A stretch of DNA of 64,000 nt from Heligmosomoides polygyrus polygyrus. Taxonomy: Eukaryota > Nematoda > Chromadorea > Rhabditida > Heligmosomidae. The first letter of the stretch is position 1; each line of letters starts with the position of its first letter. Below the pieces are notes generated by a model, which saw only the letters and a program-made list of their open reading frames with translations, was not told the origin of the DNA and did no database searches. A program made the position numbers and the translations under genes. This document shows, piece by piece, positions 44,351 to 56,199 of this stretch. The stretch covers positions 49,832,676-49,896,675 of the forward strand of contig OX377205.1 of assembly GCA_947396885.1 (NCBI GenBank). Direction: 5' to 3'.

Positions 44351-45810
44351 ACGCAAGATGCAGTTTATCAGAATACTACCGTTCCTTAAAGAGGAACCCA
44401 GCCTTTAACAACAACAACTGTGCACGTATGGAAACACTCTCACTTCTCATCAAGAAAGGAAATATCCTAGAACTGGATCATTCCAAATAGGGATGAACGA
44501 AATTTCCTTTTGCGTTTCCGGCTGTTCTTCCGTTCCGCGTTCCTCTTTATGTCGGAAGACGGAACGGAAGTGGGGACTCACCACTCGTTGATTGCTTTGC
44601 TCTGCCTTCATTCACCTCTTGAACATAAACGAAAGGCTGAAGAAAGAGATTAACTGTGCGTTTGTGATTGTGTGGCTTTCAAACCGTTGGTGCATCCTGG
44701 TGTCGAAACAGTAACCAAGTTGGATTCTTTTTTTCCTTTCTTGTAACGATGTATCGCGAAGCGTGGGTCCATAAAGGTTTCATGAGTGTTTGAGTAAAAA
44801 ATCAACTTCCATATCCGAAGCGTGCTTACCTTTTCCCTAATAATCTTAGCTTCGGCCTGGAGAATCAAATCTAGATTAGAAGCCTATAGGCACTCTTAGG
44901 CTGTTAACAATGCGCTCCATAGGGGACATTGAATCTACCCTAGTCGAAGGAGGGCATGCAGTGTCTTGCCTCTCCAATCCCCTCCTCAGAGTTTGTTTCA
45001 GAGCTTCAGCTACTGCCAAATGATACAATGGTATCCATGCGAACTCAGAGCGTGGGTGTCGTGTCGTGCGTGCTTAACGCAACTGTAACCTTGACTCTGC
45101 CCCTCCTAATTGGGATAGACCTGGAATTCAATAAGACCGGTTAAGTGGTATGAGTGGCGAAGTCTCTGGCATCTTACTCGTCATCTGGGTTCATTGCGTT
45201 TAAAATACTTTCTTCCTATTTACAGAGAGATTTTGCAATTCATCTTAGCAATAATACGAGAACAAGGATTTTTTATTGTTATATGTTGCTGAAAAAGAGT
45301 CGCATTCTGCCTTGCCCGCTATCTAAATTCGTAAACGGCACCTCATTACTACCATTATGGATTTATGTATATTTATGCAAAATTAGATGAAGTAATAAGT
45401 TATGAGTCATTTTCGTTTCGATGTTTCGTGTTCCGGTTTTTATTTTATTTTTATTAATTTATACGTGAAGTTCACACGAAACATAAACAATTCATGAGGA
45501 TACCAAAAGGACTGTTAATCTCGAAAGAGGAACATGATGAACAAAAAGATTGATTGAAAACATAGATTTCTGTACTCATAAAAAGATAAGCAATTAAGCG
45601 TTTCGGAAATGTCTGTTTAAAAGCCTTTTGAATTTACATAAGGAGCCAGGAATTGGAGATGCCTTCGATGAAATTGATGAATTTGATGAATTCGGAACCA
45701 ACCCTTTGTGTAAGGAACGCAGGAAAGTCCTAGATTTTGGAAAATGAAGCTTTGCCTGTGCACCTCTGGTGGTGGAAGGCAAAATCGTGTAGAACTGTTC
45801 CATGGATAGA
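44351..45810. other. no recognisable gene
   Basis: Short frames only (44236-44490, 44956-45144, 45154-45390). No motif or repeat match. Confidence 0.3.
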
Positions 45811-45814
45811 CCCG

Positions 45815-46120
45815 ACATTAAACTCCTTCCTTCCTTATTGACCCTAAGCTATCTTTTAATTCTCACTGTGATGATGTATCCAATAAAGCCAATAGAACTA
45901 TCCACAACATATTCAAATCCTTGCGCACTGATTCAGTGCAGCATTTAGTTTCAGCGTATAATCCTATGTACGACCACAACTTGAATATGGTACAACTGTG
46001 TATAATCCGTCCTCAAGTCGCAACATAATAAAACTTGAAGCAGTGCAGAACAACTTTACTAGAAAGTTGTGGATAAGACTTCATGGGTGTAAGTACTCGA
46101 CCATACCGCCCGCCCTTGTA
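45815..46120 (+). pseudogene. CR1 reverse transcriptase C-terminal scrap
   Basis: The translation reads LSFNSHCDDVSNKANRTIHN and IFKSLRTDSVQHLVSAY. After a frameshift it continues as RPQLEYGTTVYNPSSSRNI and KLEAVQNNFTRKLW. This matches the region after RT in CR1 proteins. It ends at an AT-rich tandem array. Confidence 0.75.
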
Positions 46121-46140
46121 CTATACTTTTGTCCTTGGGA

Positions 46141-46460
46141 AAAAATTTCGAATTTCGAATGATCGAATAATATTCGATTTTCAAAATTTCGAATTTCGAA
46201 TGATCGAATAATATTCGATTTTCAAAATTTCGAATTTCGAATGATCGAATAATATTCGATTTTCAAAAATTCGAATTTCGAATGATCGAATAATATTCGA
46301 TTTTCAAAAATTCGAATTTCGAATGATCGAATAATATTCGATTTTCAAAATTTCGAATTTCGAATGATCGAATAACATTCGATTTTCAAAATTTCGAATT
46401 TCGAATGATCGAATATTATTCGATTCGCAAAATTTCGAATTTCGAGATGTCGAATATTCG
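46141..46460. repeat. 41-bp AT-rich tandem array, about seven units
   Basis: The unit AATTTCGAATGATCGAATAA plus TATTCGATTTTCAAAATTTCG repeats from 46143 with a strict 41-bp period; GATCGAATA recurs seven times. The units are nearly identical, which suggests recent expansion. Confidence 0.9.
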
Positions 46461-47580
46461 AACAATCAAATGAACATCTTACTTATTGTGGTCACCCAAT
46501 GATTGACATTTACTTATTTTTTATTGCCCACTGTAAACTGCGTTCGTCAGGGCGGCATATACGGAGGCTTTAGATTGTCATTACTCTTGTACCAGTTGGT
46601 TAATTGCGAAAAGGATCGGTAATTACCAACTGTGGTACATCGATTTCTATCAGTGGATCTCCTGTCCCGTGGCCGACATACTCCCGCTATTCCTATGTTA
46701 GATCAGGCCTAATGGAGTGGAGAGTGGCGAGTCTATTGAGTGATAAACGCTACTGAGGCTGAGGGCGACTGCGAGGCGAGAGCGAGCTAAGGACCGAGCC
46801 GAGGCTGTGGAAGTCGGTGTCCAAGCTCAAATGCCGTTGTTCAAGCGCCGCGAAGTCTGCTCCATCCATTTCCTTCACGAGACCAAAAGACGGTGACAAA
46901 GGTGTAATGGTAATGAAGCACCCTTGCTTCTCTAAGAATTCATGCCGCGAGAAGAGAGAAACACACTGGATAGGCAGAGCTAGATTGTTATAGATCTTGT
47001 TCCATATAACTGTCTTTCCCTAGGTTATACCGAAGGTGATAAAAGAATGGCTAGCACGAACGAAGTAACACAAAGGCGATCTGATGCAGAGGAGGCACAT
47101 TGGAGGCTCATGAGTGGCATTCAGTCTGCTTTCTGGCTCCGCTGAAGAGCTTCGATTCACTTGTAAGCAAACGGACCCGAAGTCCATGGTTGGAATCTAA
47201 TCTGATAAGACTACGACTTGGACAATGTTACAGCGAAAATGAAGATCGCTCTCTTTAGTGGAAAACGGAGTATGACTGGCTCTTGTACTCCATAGCCATT
47301 GCTCTTCCTGTCTTCTTTAACGCCTTTACTGGCACAAAACAGGAGCTTTCTAGGCTCCTGAGAGTACTATCTTCCTACCGCACCCCCTCCGGCTGCAATC
47401 GTTCCGTTGTTGTACTTGGGGTAGAAATACAAAACGGAGATTCTCCCGTAGTATACCGAAGGCAAAGGCGTCATTGTACAGCCATAATCCGATTCACTTT
47501 CTATTCACGTGACTGGCCGCAGGACGCTCGATGATGTTCAAAGGAAGCAGGGAAGCAGCGGAGGTCCGCGTTTGCCCGCG
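46461..47580. other. no recognisable gene
   Basis: One 83-codon frame (47283-47534) has no motif. Nothing else was recognised. Confidence 0.3.
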
Positions 47581-47585
47581 CTAAC

Positions 47586-48105
47586 CTCGCGTTGAATAAC
47601 AAGGGAAGTGTCTGAAGCGTATGTCTGAACGGGAAGAGCGCGTCATATAGGGAGAATCTACACCCCTCAATTAGCATAGAAATGTGTTTATTTTTTACCA
47701 AGGAAAAAACCCAATTAGGTTGGGTTTTTTCTTGGCGTTAAACGGGGGGGGGGGGGGGGGTATTTGTATACAATGTAATCGGCGCCTCACGAGTTCGATG
47801 GTCTTGTATGCCCGCGATGCCTCTGCCGCAAGCGGGTCGCAGCGCAGTGGATAGAGACGTTGCTTCATGCGAGGGAGGTCAAGGTTCGATTCTCCTGCGC
47901 TGCTGCACTTTTGCATTTCAACTAATTGTTGAGATTTGATGGATTCTGACGTCTATACCATTTCAGAGGTTTTCTACCAATTTTTCCAGCTGCGTGCTGT
48001 GGTATTCAACATAATGATGTATAAACGTTCAACATCATTGATACACAGGTAGAAAGTGCATGAAGCAGCACTGGGCACAATACGGGCAGCGTATAAAGGC
48101 TACAG
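47586..48105 (+). repeat. tRNA-like dispersed repeat, left member of an inverted pair
   Basis: It runs from ACAAGGGAAGTGTCTGAAGC to GCGTATAAAGGCTACAGG. The reverse complement of about 52095-52620 matches along its length with many differences. It contains a tRNA-like promoter module at about 47836-47900 and a G-run near 47746-47760. Confidence 0.6.
47826..47915 (+). ncRNA. tRNA-derived (SINE-like) module
   Basis: GCGCAGTGGATAGAGACG resembles an A box and GGTTCGATTCTCC a B box (consensus GGTTCGANTCC), about 35 bp apart, as in tRNA genes and tRNA-derived SINEs. The same pair occurs on the minus strand at 52370-52450 and 59050-59130. No full cloverleaf with paired acceptor could be drawn, so a working tRNA gene is unlikely. 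Confidence 0.5.
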
Positions 48106-48862
48106 GCTCTTCGCAGTCTGCTTCCATACGTGGACCAGGGGTGTGCGTGAATGAAATTTGATTGATTGATTTCGTAAATCGTAAATCGTAATTACGAAAA
48201 AACCGTCGTAAATCGTAAATCGTAAACCGTAAATCGTAAGAGTCACCTCATCTGTAGTGCAGTGCAACTAAGATTCCAGAGCCTTTTTCTACTAATGTTA
48301 GTCAGGTGTGATTCAATATTTACCTAATTGCTCCTAGTTATTTTCAGCTCAATCTGAACAGTTTTCCCGCCAAACTACTTTCCTCTTTCACGCCTTCTTG
48401 CTAGTAAGACACTTTTCAAATCGAACTTTACACGCTTCAGGAAAGTGGAGAAAACTGCTGATTCAAAAACATAACTTCAGCATATGTATGGTATTCCAAG
48501 AAAAAGCCTGCATCATTTGAATATTCATTTAATTTCTAGCTTGCTATCAATTTTTTAGCTTACGTACATACTAATCTGGAATTAAGCAGAAGCAAAAAAT
48601 CTTAAAATTAAAAAATCACTTCACTGCTGACAATGGGCGAAAACAGCAACTGCGCGTGTAGTAAACTGACCAGGAAAGGTCTCAGGCGTAGGTCTGAATG
48701 GGGGAAATGGATAGTACTGCGAGCATCTCCACCCTTCATGTTGCAGAAAAACACGTTTCGTTTTTGCTGAGTCCTTGGACCCAAAGAGCTTAGAAATTGG
48801 GGGTATAGTATTGCATTGTCACCCGTACCCACCTTAACCTACTCCAATCGGCCGAAATTTGA

Positions 48863-49445
48863 AAAACGGATGTCAGATTCGTGATCAGCACACCAAATAA
48901 CCCCCAGGGCAAGGTTTGGGCGAACTTGTTTTTTCAACCTCTCCTCGACCTCTGGAGTCGTGAAAGTCGTGCCTTATGGCAGTCTAAATCAGCTTACTTC
49001 CTACACATCTCCTACATATTTATTTCACTCTAAATTGTCAAATAAAGGTTTCTGTGAGCTGTGCTTCACTCACTTTTCTCAGTGTCTGAATTATACAATG
49101 TTTTGTGTTCTTCACCGAATGTTAAACAATGACCTTACAACAGGTACGGTTACAGCAGGTACGGGTGACTAGAGATGTCGAGGTCATAATCACCTACTTC
49201 GCCCAAACCTTGCCCAAGGGGGTTATTTAGGGTGTTGATCACGAATCTGACATCCGTTCTTCAATTTTCGGCCGATTACGGTAAGCTACGGTAGGTGCGG
49301 GTGACTAGGGCCGTCAAAGTCATAATCACCGATTTCACCCAAAGTTTTTCCAGGGGGGTGATTTGGGATGGTGATCACGAATCTGATATTCGTTTTCCGT
49401 ATTACCCTGGAATATGTTAAATTACAGTAGGTAAAGGTGATTAAT
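48863..49445. repeat. repeat units of about 150 bp inside the hAT-like element
   Basis: GTGATCACGAATCTGA(C/T)AT with a preceding CGCCCAAA...GGGGG block occurs at about 49185-49265 and 49320-49400 in direct order, and inverted at 48863-48945. CATCTCCTACATATTTATTT at about 49004 is inverted at about 49520-49545. Confidence 0.6.
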
Positions 49446-49849
49446 GGTAAGGTCATGGTCACCGTTTTCGCCCATACCTCGCGTTGAGTACGAATCTGGT
49501 CCTTACTTGGCAATTTAGAGTGAAATAAATATGTAGGAGATGTGTAGGAAGCAAACTGGTAAAGAAGGTGGCAATCGTGAAAAAATGCAAAAATGTTCCA
49601 TAGCACCGGAGCCGAACATCTGACCTAGCACCTGCATGTGGCCCCCACCCTACTGAGCCACCGACTCGCTTGCCTCAAGGCCTTTCGCCCTACAACAGTG
49701 CGCGCGCACACATGCACGTGGGCACGCGCTGATGGTGCGCTACTGCACCCCCTCCCCCTTCGAGGGCCCGTAGCTCCTTGGGTTCAAGGACTCAGCAAAA
49801 ACGAAACATGTTTTTCTACTATATGAAGGGTGGAGACTGAGACATTTCC

Positions 49850-51350
49850 CTGGTGAGTCGTACGATGGGATTGAGCCTTGCTTTCTGAGTGAATGCACGG
49901 CGCAATCCCATCGTATGTCGCATCTAAAGATCTCCGCTTTTCATCATTTCGAAATAAGTCTTGAAACATTCCCATGGCATGCGGATAAAGAACTTTTGGC
50001 CGAAACAGTATGATCACATTTCTTGGACAACTTTAGTAATCCCTTTGAAATGCAAAGGTAAGGTATAACTTTCTTGACGCATCTTTAGCTTAATTCCAGA
50101 GAAGGGAAATTTTGATTTAGAAGCTGTCTAGCTTGGCTTGAAGGTAATCCTATTTCAGTTTTAAGTTGGGAAGAACGCGGATGAAGTTGAAACAGGTTCA
50201 GCTTGAACTTGCATGAGCCCATTTTAAGCGTAACAAGTGAAAGTGGTATATATAGACCGCTGCAGGAGGGTAGTTACACATCCATTGCTTAAGGAGAGGG
50301 TACCAAGCAATAACTGCAGCGCGATACTCAAACTGAGAAGCTCTGTTAATTGTAAAGAGATTGCAAAAAAGATGTTTCTTAACTTTAAAAGTGCTCTCAA
50401 TTTCTGAACCATCGATCTACAATCTCAACCATTGCAGTAACCTAAACCTACCTAGGCTTCCTACGCAAATCTGCTTATACTTCCCGAATTTAAAGACTTA
50501 AAAATATGGCATACTATTTAATAATTCTCTGCACACGCTCGGGCTACCCTTCACCAGTTCTGTAACGAACGTTTGCTCTCCGATGGTCTGCAGCCTCCCT
50601 CCGCTAACGAATTAGATAGGGTAGATGCAATAATCTCCACTGAAAAGGGACATAAAGGTGACAGAGCCATTTCAACCCTTTTTTGAAATTTTCGCTTGGA
50701 CCACACTTTGTAAACCAATTTGCTCTTTCATGAAGTGCAATGCAGACCGATAGAAACATCGGTGTCTTATCCTTTCCACATGGGTGCAGCAACTTTCTAG
50801 ACTCCGCTTCAAATCATGAATGATACTCGATCGCAGATTTACGTCAACTCTACTAGGTAGAATTTACATTAATCTATTATAAACAGATTGACTAGACGTT
50901 GTTACCAAACAGAACGTGGATCAAATAATACTCGCCTCCCTTTCTCTACAAACTGTCTCTCTGAGAGCGGGAATGGACCTTTCACTGTAGGAATGCAACG
51001 CACCCTGCTAGCTCTCGGCCGGAAACGGAGTAGTCCAGTATCCTAGACAGGAGATTGCTTTTAACGTTTACTGCACTTGTTTCTCCTCTAAACTAGTCTG
51101 CTTCCAAACGACAGCCTTCATAATGTTAGAGAAGTCGAAAAGTTATTATAGTTAAGCGGAGAAATAAGTTGGTCTAGAGAAGCCTGTGCATAGGACGGTG
51201 TCTTCTACCACAGTAACACATTAGAACATCAAAAAAAAAATTCTGAATAGAAGTGGGAATGCACTATAAGGAGGAGTGTCATTAAATTAGGCACATCTTC
51301 ATGACTCGGTACACATAAATTTGGACGCCAGTTGGTTGTTGATCAAAGTT
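49850..51350. other. hAT-like element interior, nothing recognised
   Basis: About 1.5 kb with only frames of 60-80 codons. It may hold worn transposase exons that I cannot detect. Confidence 0.3.
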
Positions 51351-52094
51351 CACATTTACGAAAGTTTACGATTTACGACCCAAAATGTCGTAAATCGTAA
51401 ATCGTAAAAAAATTTTGCCAAAATAGACGTAAATCGTAAAATCGTAAATCGTAAATCGTAATTACGCACACCCCTGACGTGGACCAATGACCTCGGGAAA
51501 AAACCATCCTGCTCGGATTTTCAAAGACCAAGACGTGACGTTGCAAGTTGTTCAAATGAAGAAACGAGATCTGTGGATCTGTGATCTGACGTTAACGGCC
51601 ATCGATACCTTCTTTCCCTCATCTTTGCCTTTCAAGTGGAAATCAGAGGTAGCTGAAGGTTTTTTAAACCTAACACAAACATGCCCGCCGATGCTGGGCT
51701 GGTGATCCATCTGCTTACGCTGAAGTGTGGCCCACCTTTAGGCAAGGAGCCTTCGAGGGAAAAAATCAAGCTCGCCGAACGGATGGTCAACATACTCAAG
51801 GAATGAAGCACGTCAACTTGAAGTTGATGAAGACAAACAGCTGGAAGTGGTGGAAGAAGAAGATTGGGATCCGCAAGATGAACTGATAGACGTCGAGAGG
51901 CAAGCAAGCAGTCGACATATGATAACGTTTTCGGGTGGAATGATTTCACTCCCACGTCATTGTGCACGACCCTCCTTTTGACCTGCAAAAAAGGGACAAC
52001 ATCCTGGAGGTAGATGTCGAAGCTTCGGGTAACTGAAGGAGAACGGATTTGTTATAATGACATTGAAGGCGGTGTCGCTGGCATACCTGTACAC

Positions 52095-52620
52095 CTGTAG
52101 CTTTTATACGCTGTCCAGTTGTGACCAGTGCTTCTGTTTCATGCACATTGGGCCTGTGCTTCACTAGTGTTGAACGTTTATACACCGTTGAGTAGCTTTC
52201 TCATTGCCTTGTGGTTAAAAAACAGGTCAGTAATAAACAAATGACAAGAAATTTACTCTCCACGGCGTACAACTGGAAAAGTAGGCAAAAACCATCTAAA
52301 AATGGTATAGATGTTAGAATCGTTCAACTCTCAACCAAACATATGAAATGCAAAAATGCAGCAGAGCAGGAGAATCGAACCCCCGACCTCCCACCTATGA
52401 AACGTCTCTATCCACTGCGCTCCGAGCCACTTGCCGGCAGGTGCATCGCGGGCGTACAAGACCCACAAATTATATTGTAACGGACTCCCTACTCCAGGTG
52501 CTTAACGACTTGGCAAAAATAAACACATTTTTATACTAGTTGAGGGGTGGGGATTCTCCCTATATGACTCGCTCTCCCTTTCAGACATACTCGCCAGACC
52601 CTTCCCTTGTCAGATTGCAT
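52095..52620 (-). repeat. tRNA-like dispersed repeat, right member of the inverted pair
   Basis: The reverse complement runs from ACAAGGGAAGGGTCTGG through a tRNA-like B box (GGGGGTTCGATTCTCC) to GCGTATAAAAGCTACAGG. Its partner is at 47586-48105. The pair could be the ends of one larger element or two SINE copies in opposite orientation. Confidence 0.6.
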
Positions 52621-52734
52621 ACACACAATTCGGCCAATTTGAATGACGCGCGAAGCAAAACATCGTTCTTATCAAAAGGTCACAATTCCCTGGTTTTCGA
52701 AGAGGAGTGCCATTAACTTGTTATGAGATTGATA

Positions 52735-53030
52735 AAGAATATTCGAGTATTCAAATATTCGAATATTCGAAATTCGAAGCCTTCAAATATTCGAATAAAC
52801 GAACATTCGAATATTGGACTTTCTCGAGTATTCGAATAAACGAATAATTCGAATATTGGACTTTCGCGAATATTCGAATAAACGAATAAATCGAATATTG
52901 GACTTTCTCGAATATTCGAATAAACGAGTAATTCGAATATTGGACTTTCTTCGAATAGTCGAATATTCGAATATTCGAAATTCGAATTTATTCGAAATTC
53001 GACTATTCGAAATTCGAAAAGGACAAAGGT
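52735..53030. repeat. AT-rich tandem repeat, about 44-bp units
   Basis: GAATATTGGACTTTCTCGAA recurs four times between AATAAACGAATAATTCG blocks. The right edge, GGACAAAGGTATACCCTG, resembles the inverted left edge of the array at 46120 (CTATACTTTTGTCC). Confidence 0.75.
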
Positions 53031-53720
53031 ATACCCTGTACGCAATGAAATTTTTGATGTCTCGTCGCTTACTATTCGAAGGAAAACGTATGACCTCATC
53101 ATGATCTCTAAAATCCACCCATTTTTGAGCCCTTCCGTTCCGTATTCCGCCTTCCACTTTTCTTTTAAAAAAATTCCTCACATCCCTGATTCCATGATGA
53201 TTTATTCTAAAATCCGGGCCTCCCAATCTGCCATTATCAAATGACGGAAATTGGGTGCGTCACCATGTATTCAGTGCTTTTCCTCCTTCATAAAAAAGAA
53301 TGTCGAATTACGCCAGAAATGGTCTGACGCAGTTCATCAAATGGTAGACACACAAGTGTTCAATAACATTTTTAATCTCATGCAACACAAAGTGCGGTAT
53401 GGGTCGTTTTACATGGTGACCCCCTCGATCCAATTTGCGCCGAATGCTATACAATATGAAATAGCGAAGTGCCTATGCAGAGTACGTGCTTAATCCCTTT
53501 TCTCCCTTAGTCCCTCCCCTAGGAGCAACATGGTATTTGAAGGAAAAGATGACAAGATCGACGTAACGCTCAGCAGCGTGCTAAGTGTATTCAACGCCAT
53601 TACGACATTATTCCACAGAAGGGCACGAAAACGTATGACTCCGCAACGTGCCCGCCTGCGAAATTCGTTTTGATAGTGCTTTTACCCGAGGTGCGCGATT
53701 TCGAAATGGAGCGAGGAAAT
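53031..53720. other. no recognisable gene
   Basis: An 80-codon frame (53251-53493) includes ELRQKWSDAVHQMVDTQVFN but no family match. Left uncalled. Confidence 0.25.
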
Positions 53721-53724
53721 TGAA

Positions 53725-53967
53725 CGGGTTATCCGAATTTATCCGATTTATCCTAATCATCCTGGGTCCGGATAATTGAATGATTCGGGTAATGGCAATT
53801 TCGAGGACCCCGGATTTTTGCATGATTCAGATAAGGGCGATTTAGAGGACTTCTGATTTTTTGATTACTCGGATAAAGGCAATTTCGCAGTGGCCGGATA
53901 ATTGGATGATTCGGATTGGGTTATCCGAATCGGATATCCGAAAATGATTCATTCGGATCCAATGTAA
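53725..53967. repeat. GGAT-type subterminal repeat, right-end copy
   Basis: Four to five units of about 42 bp contain GATNATTCGGATAANGGCAA. It ends CATTCGGATCCAATGTA, the inverted form of the starts at 15228 and 44206. Confidence 0.65.
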
Positions 53968-54479
53968 AGCGAGGGCACGCCAACGCAAACACTTATGGCA
54001 GACTTCTCAAAATGGAGTGGCAGATAAGCACCCGTGGAATAGGATGAAGAGGACGAGCCGACTGTTTTGGCGTAATGCCAGAACCCTAGATCTCCTCTGC
54101 AACCTAATAGATTTGTGCTTCTTGCTGTATGCAAACTTGTATATTCCGTCAAAAAAAGCAGACGTAAGGCTCGCAGAAAAGTAGAAGTTTAAGGATCATG
54201 CAGTGATGACACTAAAGTAGGTCGTCAATACTTCCCCGATGGGCCGTCAGGATTGTCATCTGTTCATATACCCAGATGTTCTGCTGAAGGATGGCGAATA
54301 ATAGCAAAGCCATGACCATGAGCCGCTTAAATTTGATTTTTACTGTGTTTCACTAAGATGTGCTCCCTGGAAAACGTTGGCATTATGAAAGCAGGAGTCA
54401 TCCTTGTCTCTCACAATTTCTTTTTACAAATTTAGTTTCGCTAGACCTGCATACTATACTTATGCTCAATTGACGTATT

Positions 54480-54795
54480 CGAATAGGTAATCGAATGATT
54501 TTCATTCGAATTTGAATATTCGAATTCGAATATTCGAAAAATCGCGTTTTTCGAATGTATTCGAATTCGAATGTTCAAAAAATGCGTTATTCGAATGTAT
54601 TCGAATTCGAATGTTCACAAAATCGCGTTTTTCGAATGTATTCGAATTCGAATATTCAGAAAAATCGCGTTTTTCAAATATATTCGGTTTCGAATATTCG
54701 AAAACTTTCGGTATTCGAAGCCGATCGAATATTCAAAATTTCCCAGAAACCCAAAATTATTCGAGTGTTCGGAAAGTGTTATTCGAATGAACAAC
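54480..54795. repeat. AT-rich tandem repeat, about 43-bp units
   Basis: AATCGCGTTTTTCGAATGTA recurs about four times with TTCGAATTCGAATGTTC. It starts near CTATACTTATGC. The inverted partner type lies at 57560-57735. Confidence 0.75.
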
Positions 54796-54799
54796 GAGA

Positions 54800-55265
54800 A
54801 TTTGTGTAACGGCGTATACTGAAAAGGCTTGATAGGTTTTTCGGGTAATTAGGGTCTCCAAAACGGTTCTGTCCATGAATCAAATCTCTGTTACGATAGC
54901 GCCTCGTTGAATCTGGTCATTGTGCAAAGCCGCCGAGGAAGAGCAGGAATTCTTAAGTGCAAAAAAAAAAACTCGGAAATTATGTTTCTAACGGTGTTTC
55001 AAACGGACCTTACTTGTCCTTGACGCTGCAGTTGGGAGCATGAGACCACAGGTCATTAAATGTCTGCAGGATGGGAGTGAGGGTCAACAGGGGTGCGCTT
55101 CAGTGTCCTACATCCGATATCTCCTTGTGCAGAGCCATGTCCTATGGAGACAGCCTTGTGATTTTCATCTCGCTACTCGCAATGCTCTTCTGCTTCTCCG
55201 TAGTCGCTGAATGCTCTTCTTCTGGTTTTCGTTTCTACATCTACGGTTCCGCAAAGGCTGTATTA
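54800..55265. other. no recognisable gene
   Basis: Featureless apart from a poly(A) run at 54960. The 95-codon frame 55071-55358 enters the mariner element and is probably chance. Confidence 0.3.
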
Positions 55266-55268
55266 TTA

Positions 55269-56191
55269 GGTTGTACGGAGAGTTCTCAGCGTTTTGAGTG
55301 CTTCACTTTGAAAGTGGTGGTAGTGGTTGGTGAGAAGTCTGGAGAACATGGCGGGTGAAGCAGAACTTCAGTCCTTAATTCGTTCAATTTTCGTATAGTG
55401 ATTTGTGAAGCGCGTGGGAGGGCGTTATCATGCAAAAGAATCGGGCCTCTTCTGTTGACCAATGCTGGTTGAAGTTCACGCAATTTTCGGTGCATCTCAC
55501 CGAGTTCCTTACAGTTGGGCTCTGCTGTAGTCGTTTGGCCTGGTGCTAAATGTTGTAATGGATCACACCAGCCGCCGGCCACCACACAGTGGTCACTACC
55601 TTTTTTGGTGAGGTTTGCCTTCGGAAAATGCCTAGGGAGAAGAACAATTTTCGAAACACGACTATTTTTTCCACTTTTCGAGATTTTTCACCTTTCCAAG
55701 GCGTTTCAAAGCATCCGCCACAGCAGTTTTAGTTACGTCTACCTCTTACGCGATTCCGCGAACTGTTTGGCATGGTTCAGCTTCCACCAATTTCCTCATC
55801 TCGTCGTCCAGGATTGCCCTAGATCAAGCGCTACGGGGTCACCTTCGAGGCTGAAATCTCCGGTCCGAAATTCACTGAACCACTGGCGCAAACTGCTTTC
55901 TTCACCACTATTAGGCCCCACACTAGAGTGATTTGTCGAGCTGTCTCGGCTGCGGATTGTCCCAGTTTGAAGTTAGAATAAAATATCGTTTGCAATTGCT
56001 CCTTCCACATAATTCAATAAGCCCTTCAAAGACAGAAATACAAAGCAACGTTGAAACAAATTATTTAGTCGGATAGAGCAAAAAACTCTGCACAGGAAGT
56101 GGCATTAATGTGCAAGGCAAGTTGAATGTATACTTAATAATAGGCTAATGAAAAATAGCAACACAAAACGCTAAGAACTTTCCGAACAACC
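55269..56191 (-). mobile_element. mariner element, 923 bp, internally deleted
   Basis: The right end, read inward on the minus strand, is GGTTGTTCGGAAAGTTCTTA; the left end is GGTTGTACGGAGAGTTCTCA. TA is duplicated at 55267-55268 and 56192-56193. Intact mariners are about 1.3 kb, so about 350 bp are missing. Confidence 0.9.
55290..56000 (-). pseudogene. mariner transposase, dead
   Basis: The minus strand gives the N-terminal helix-turn-helix part (FKLGQSAAETARQI, then SSLRQWFSEFRTGDFSLEGD). A decayed stretch follows, then a jump to about where PKANLTKKGS begins (near 55620). The C-terminal half has LAPGQTTTAEPNCKELG, NRRGPILLHDNALPRASQ and HPPCSPDFSP. The jump removes the block with the first catalytic Asp. 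The second Asp (HDN) remains. A base loss after SPDFSPT replaces the third Asp motif (TDYH). The sequence fits the DD34D mariner family. Two of the three catalytic residues are gone and several stops occur, so no activity is possible. Confidence 0.85.
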
Positions 56192-56199
56192 TAATAGAA

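Larger units (their letters stand above)
48136..51476. mobile_element. hAT-like element, 3341 bp, with 8-bp target duplication
   Basis: The ends are CAGGGGTGTGCGT and its inverted complement (13 bp). ACGTGGAC is duplicated exactly at 48128-48135 and 51477-51484. An 8-bp duplication and CAGGGG ends are hAT hallmarks. Just inside both ends lie clusters of CGTAAATCGTAAATCG (48165-48240, 51355-51470), fitting the short subterminal repeats that hAT transposases bind. No transposase motif was found inside, so it appears non-autonomous. The interior carries other repeats, including an inverted pair at 49000-49550. Confidence 0.8.

Noticed and set aside
47826..47915. Functional tRNA gene
   Set aside because: A and B box-like motifs are present, but no paired acceptor stem or anticodon arm can be drawn, and the same module recurs within longer dispersed repeats.
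44206..53967. One 9.8-kb transposon bounded by the GGAT-type repeats at 44.2 and 53.9 kb
   Set aside because: The ends are inverted and next to TA, but gypsy sequence that flanks the left end is not found after the right end. Two separate copies are more likely.
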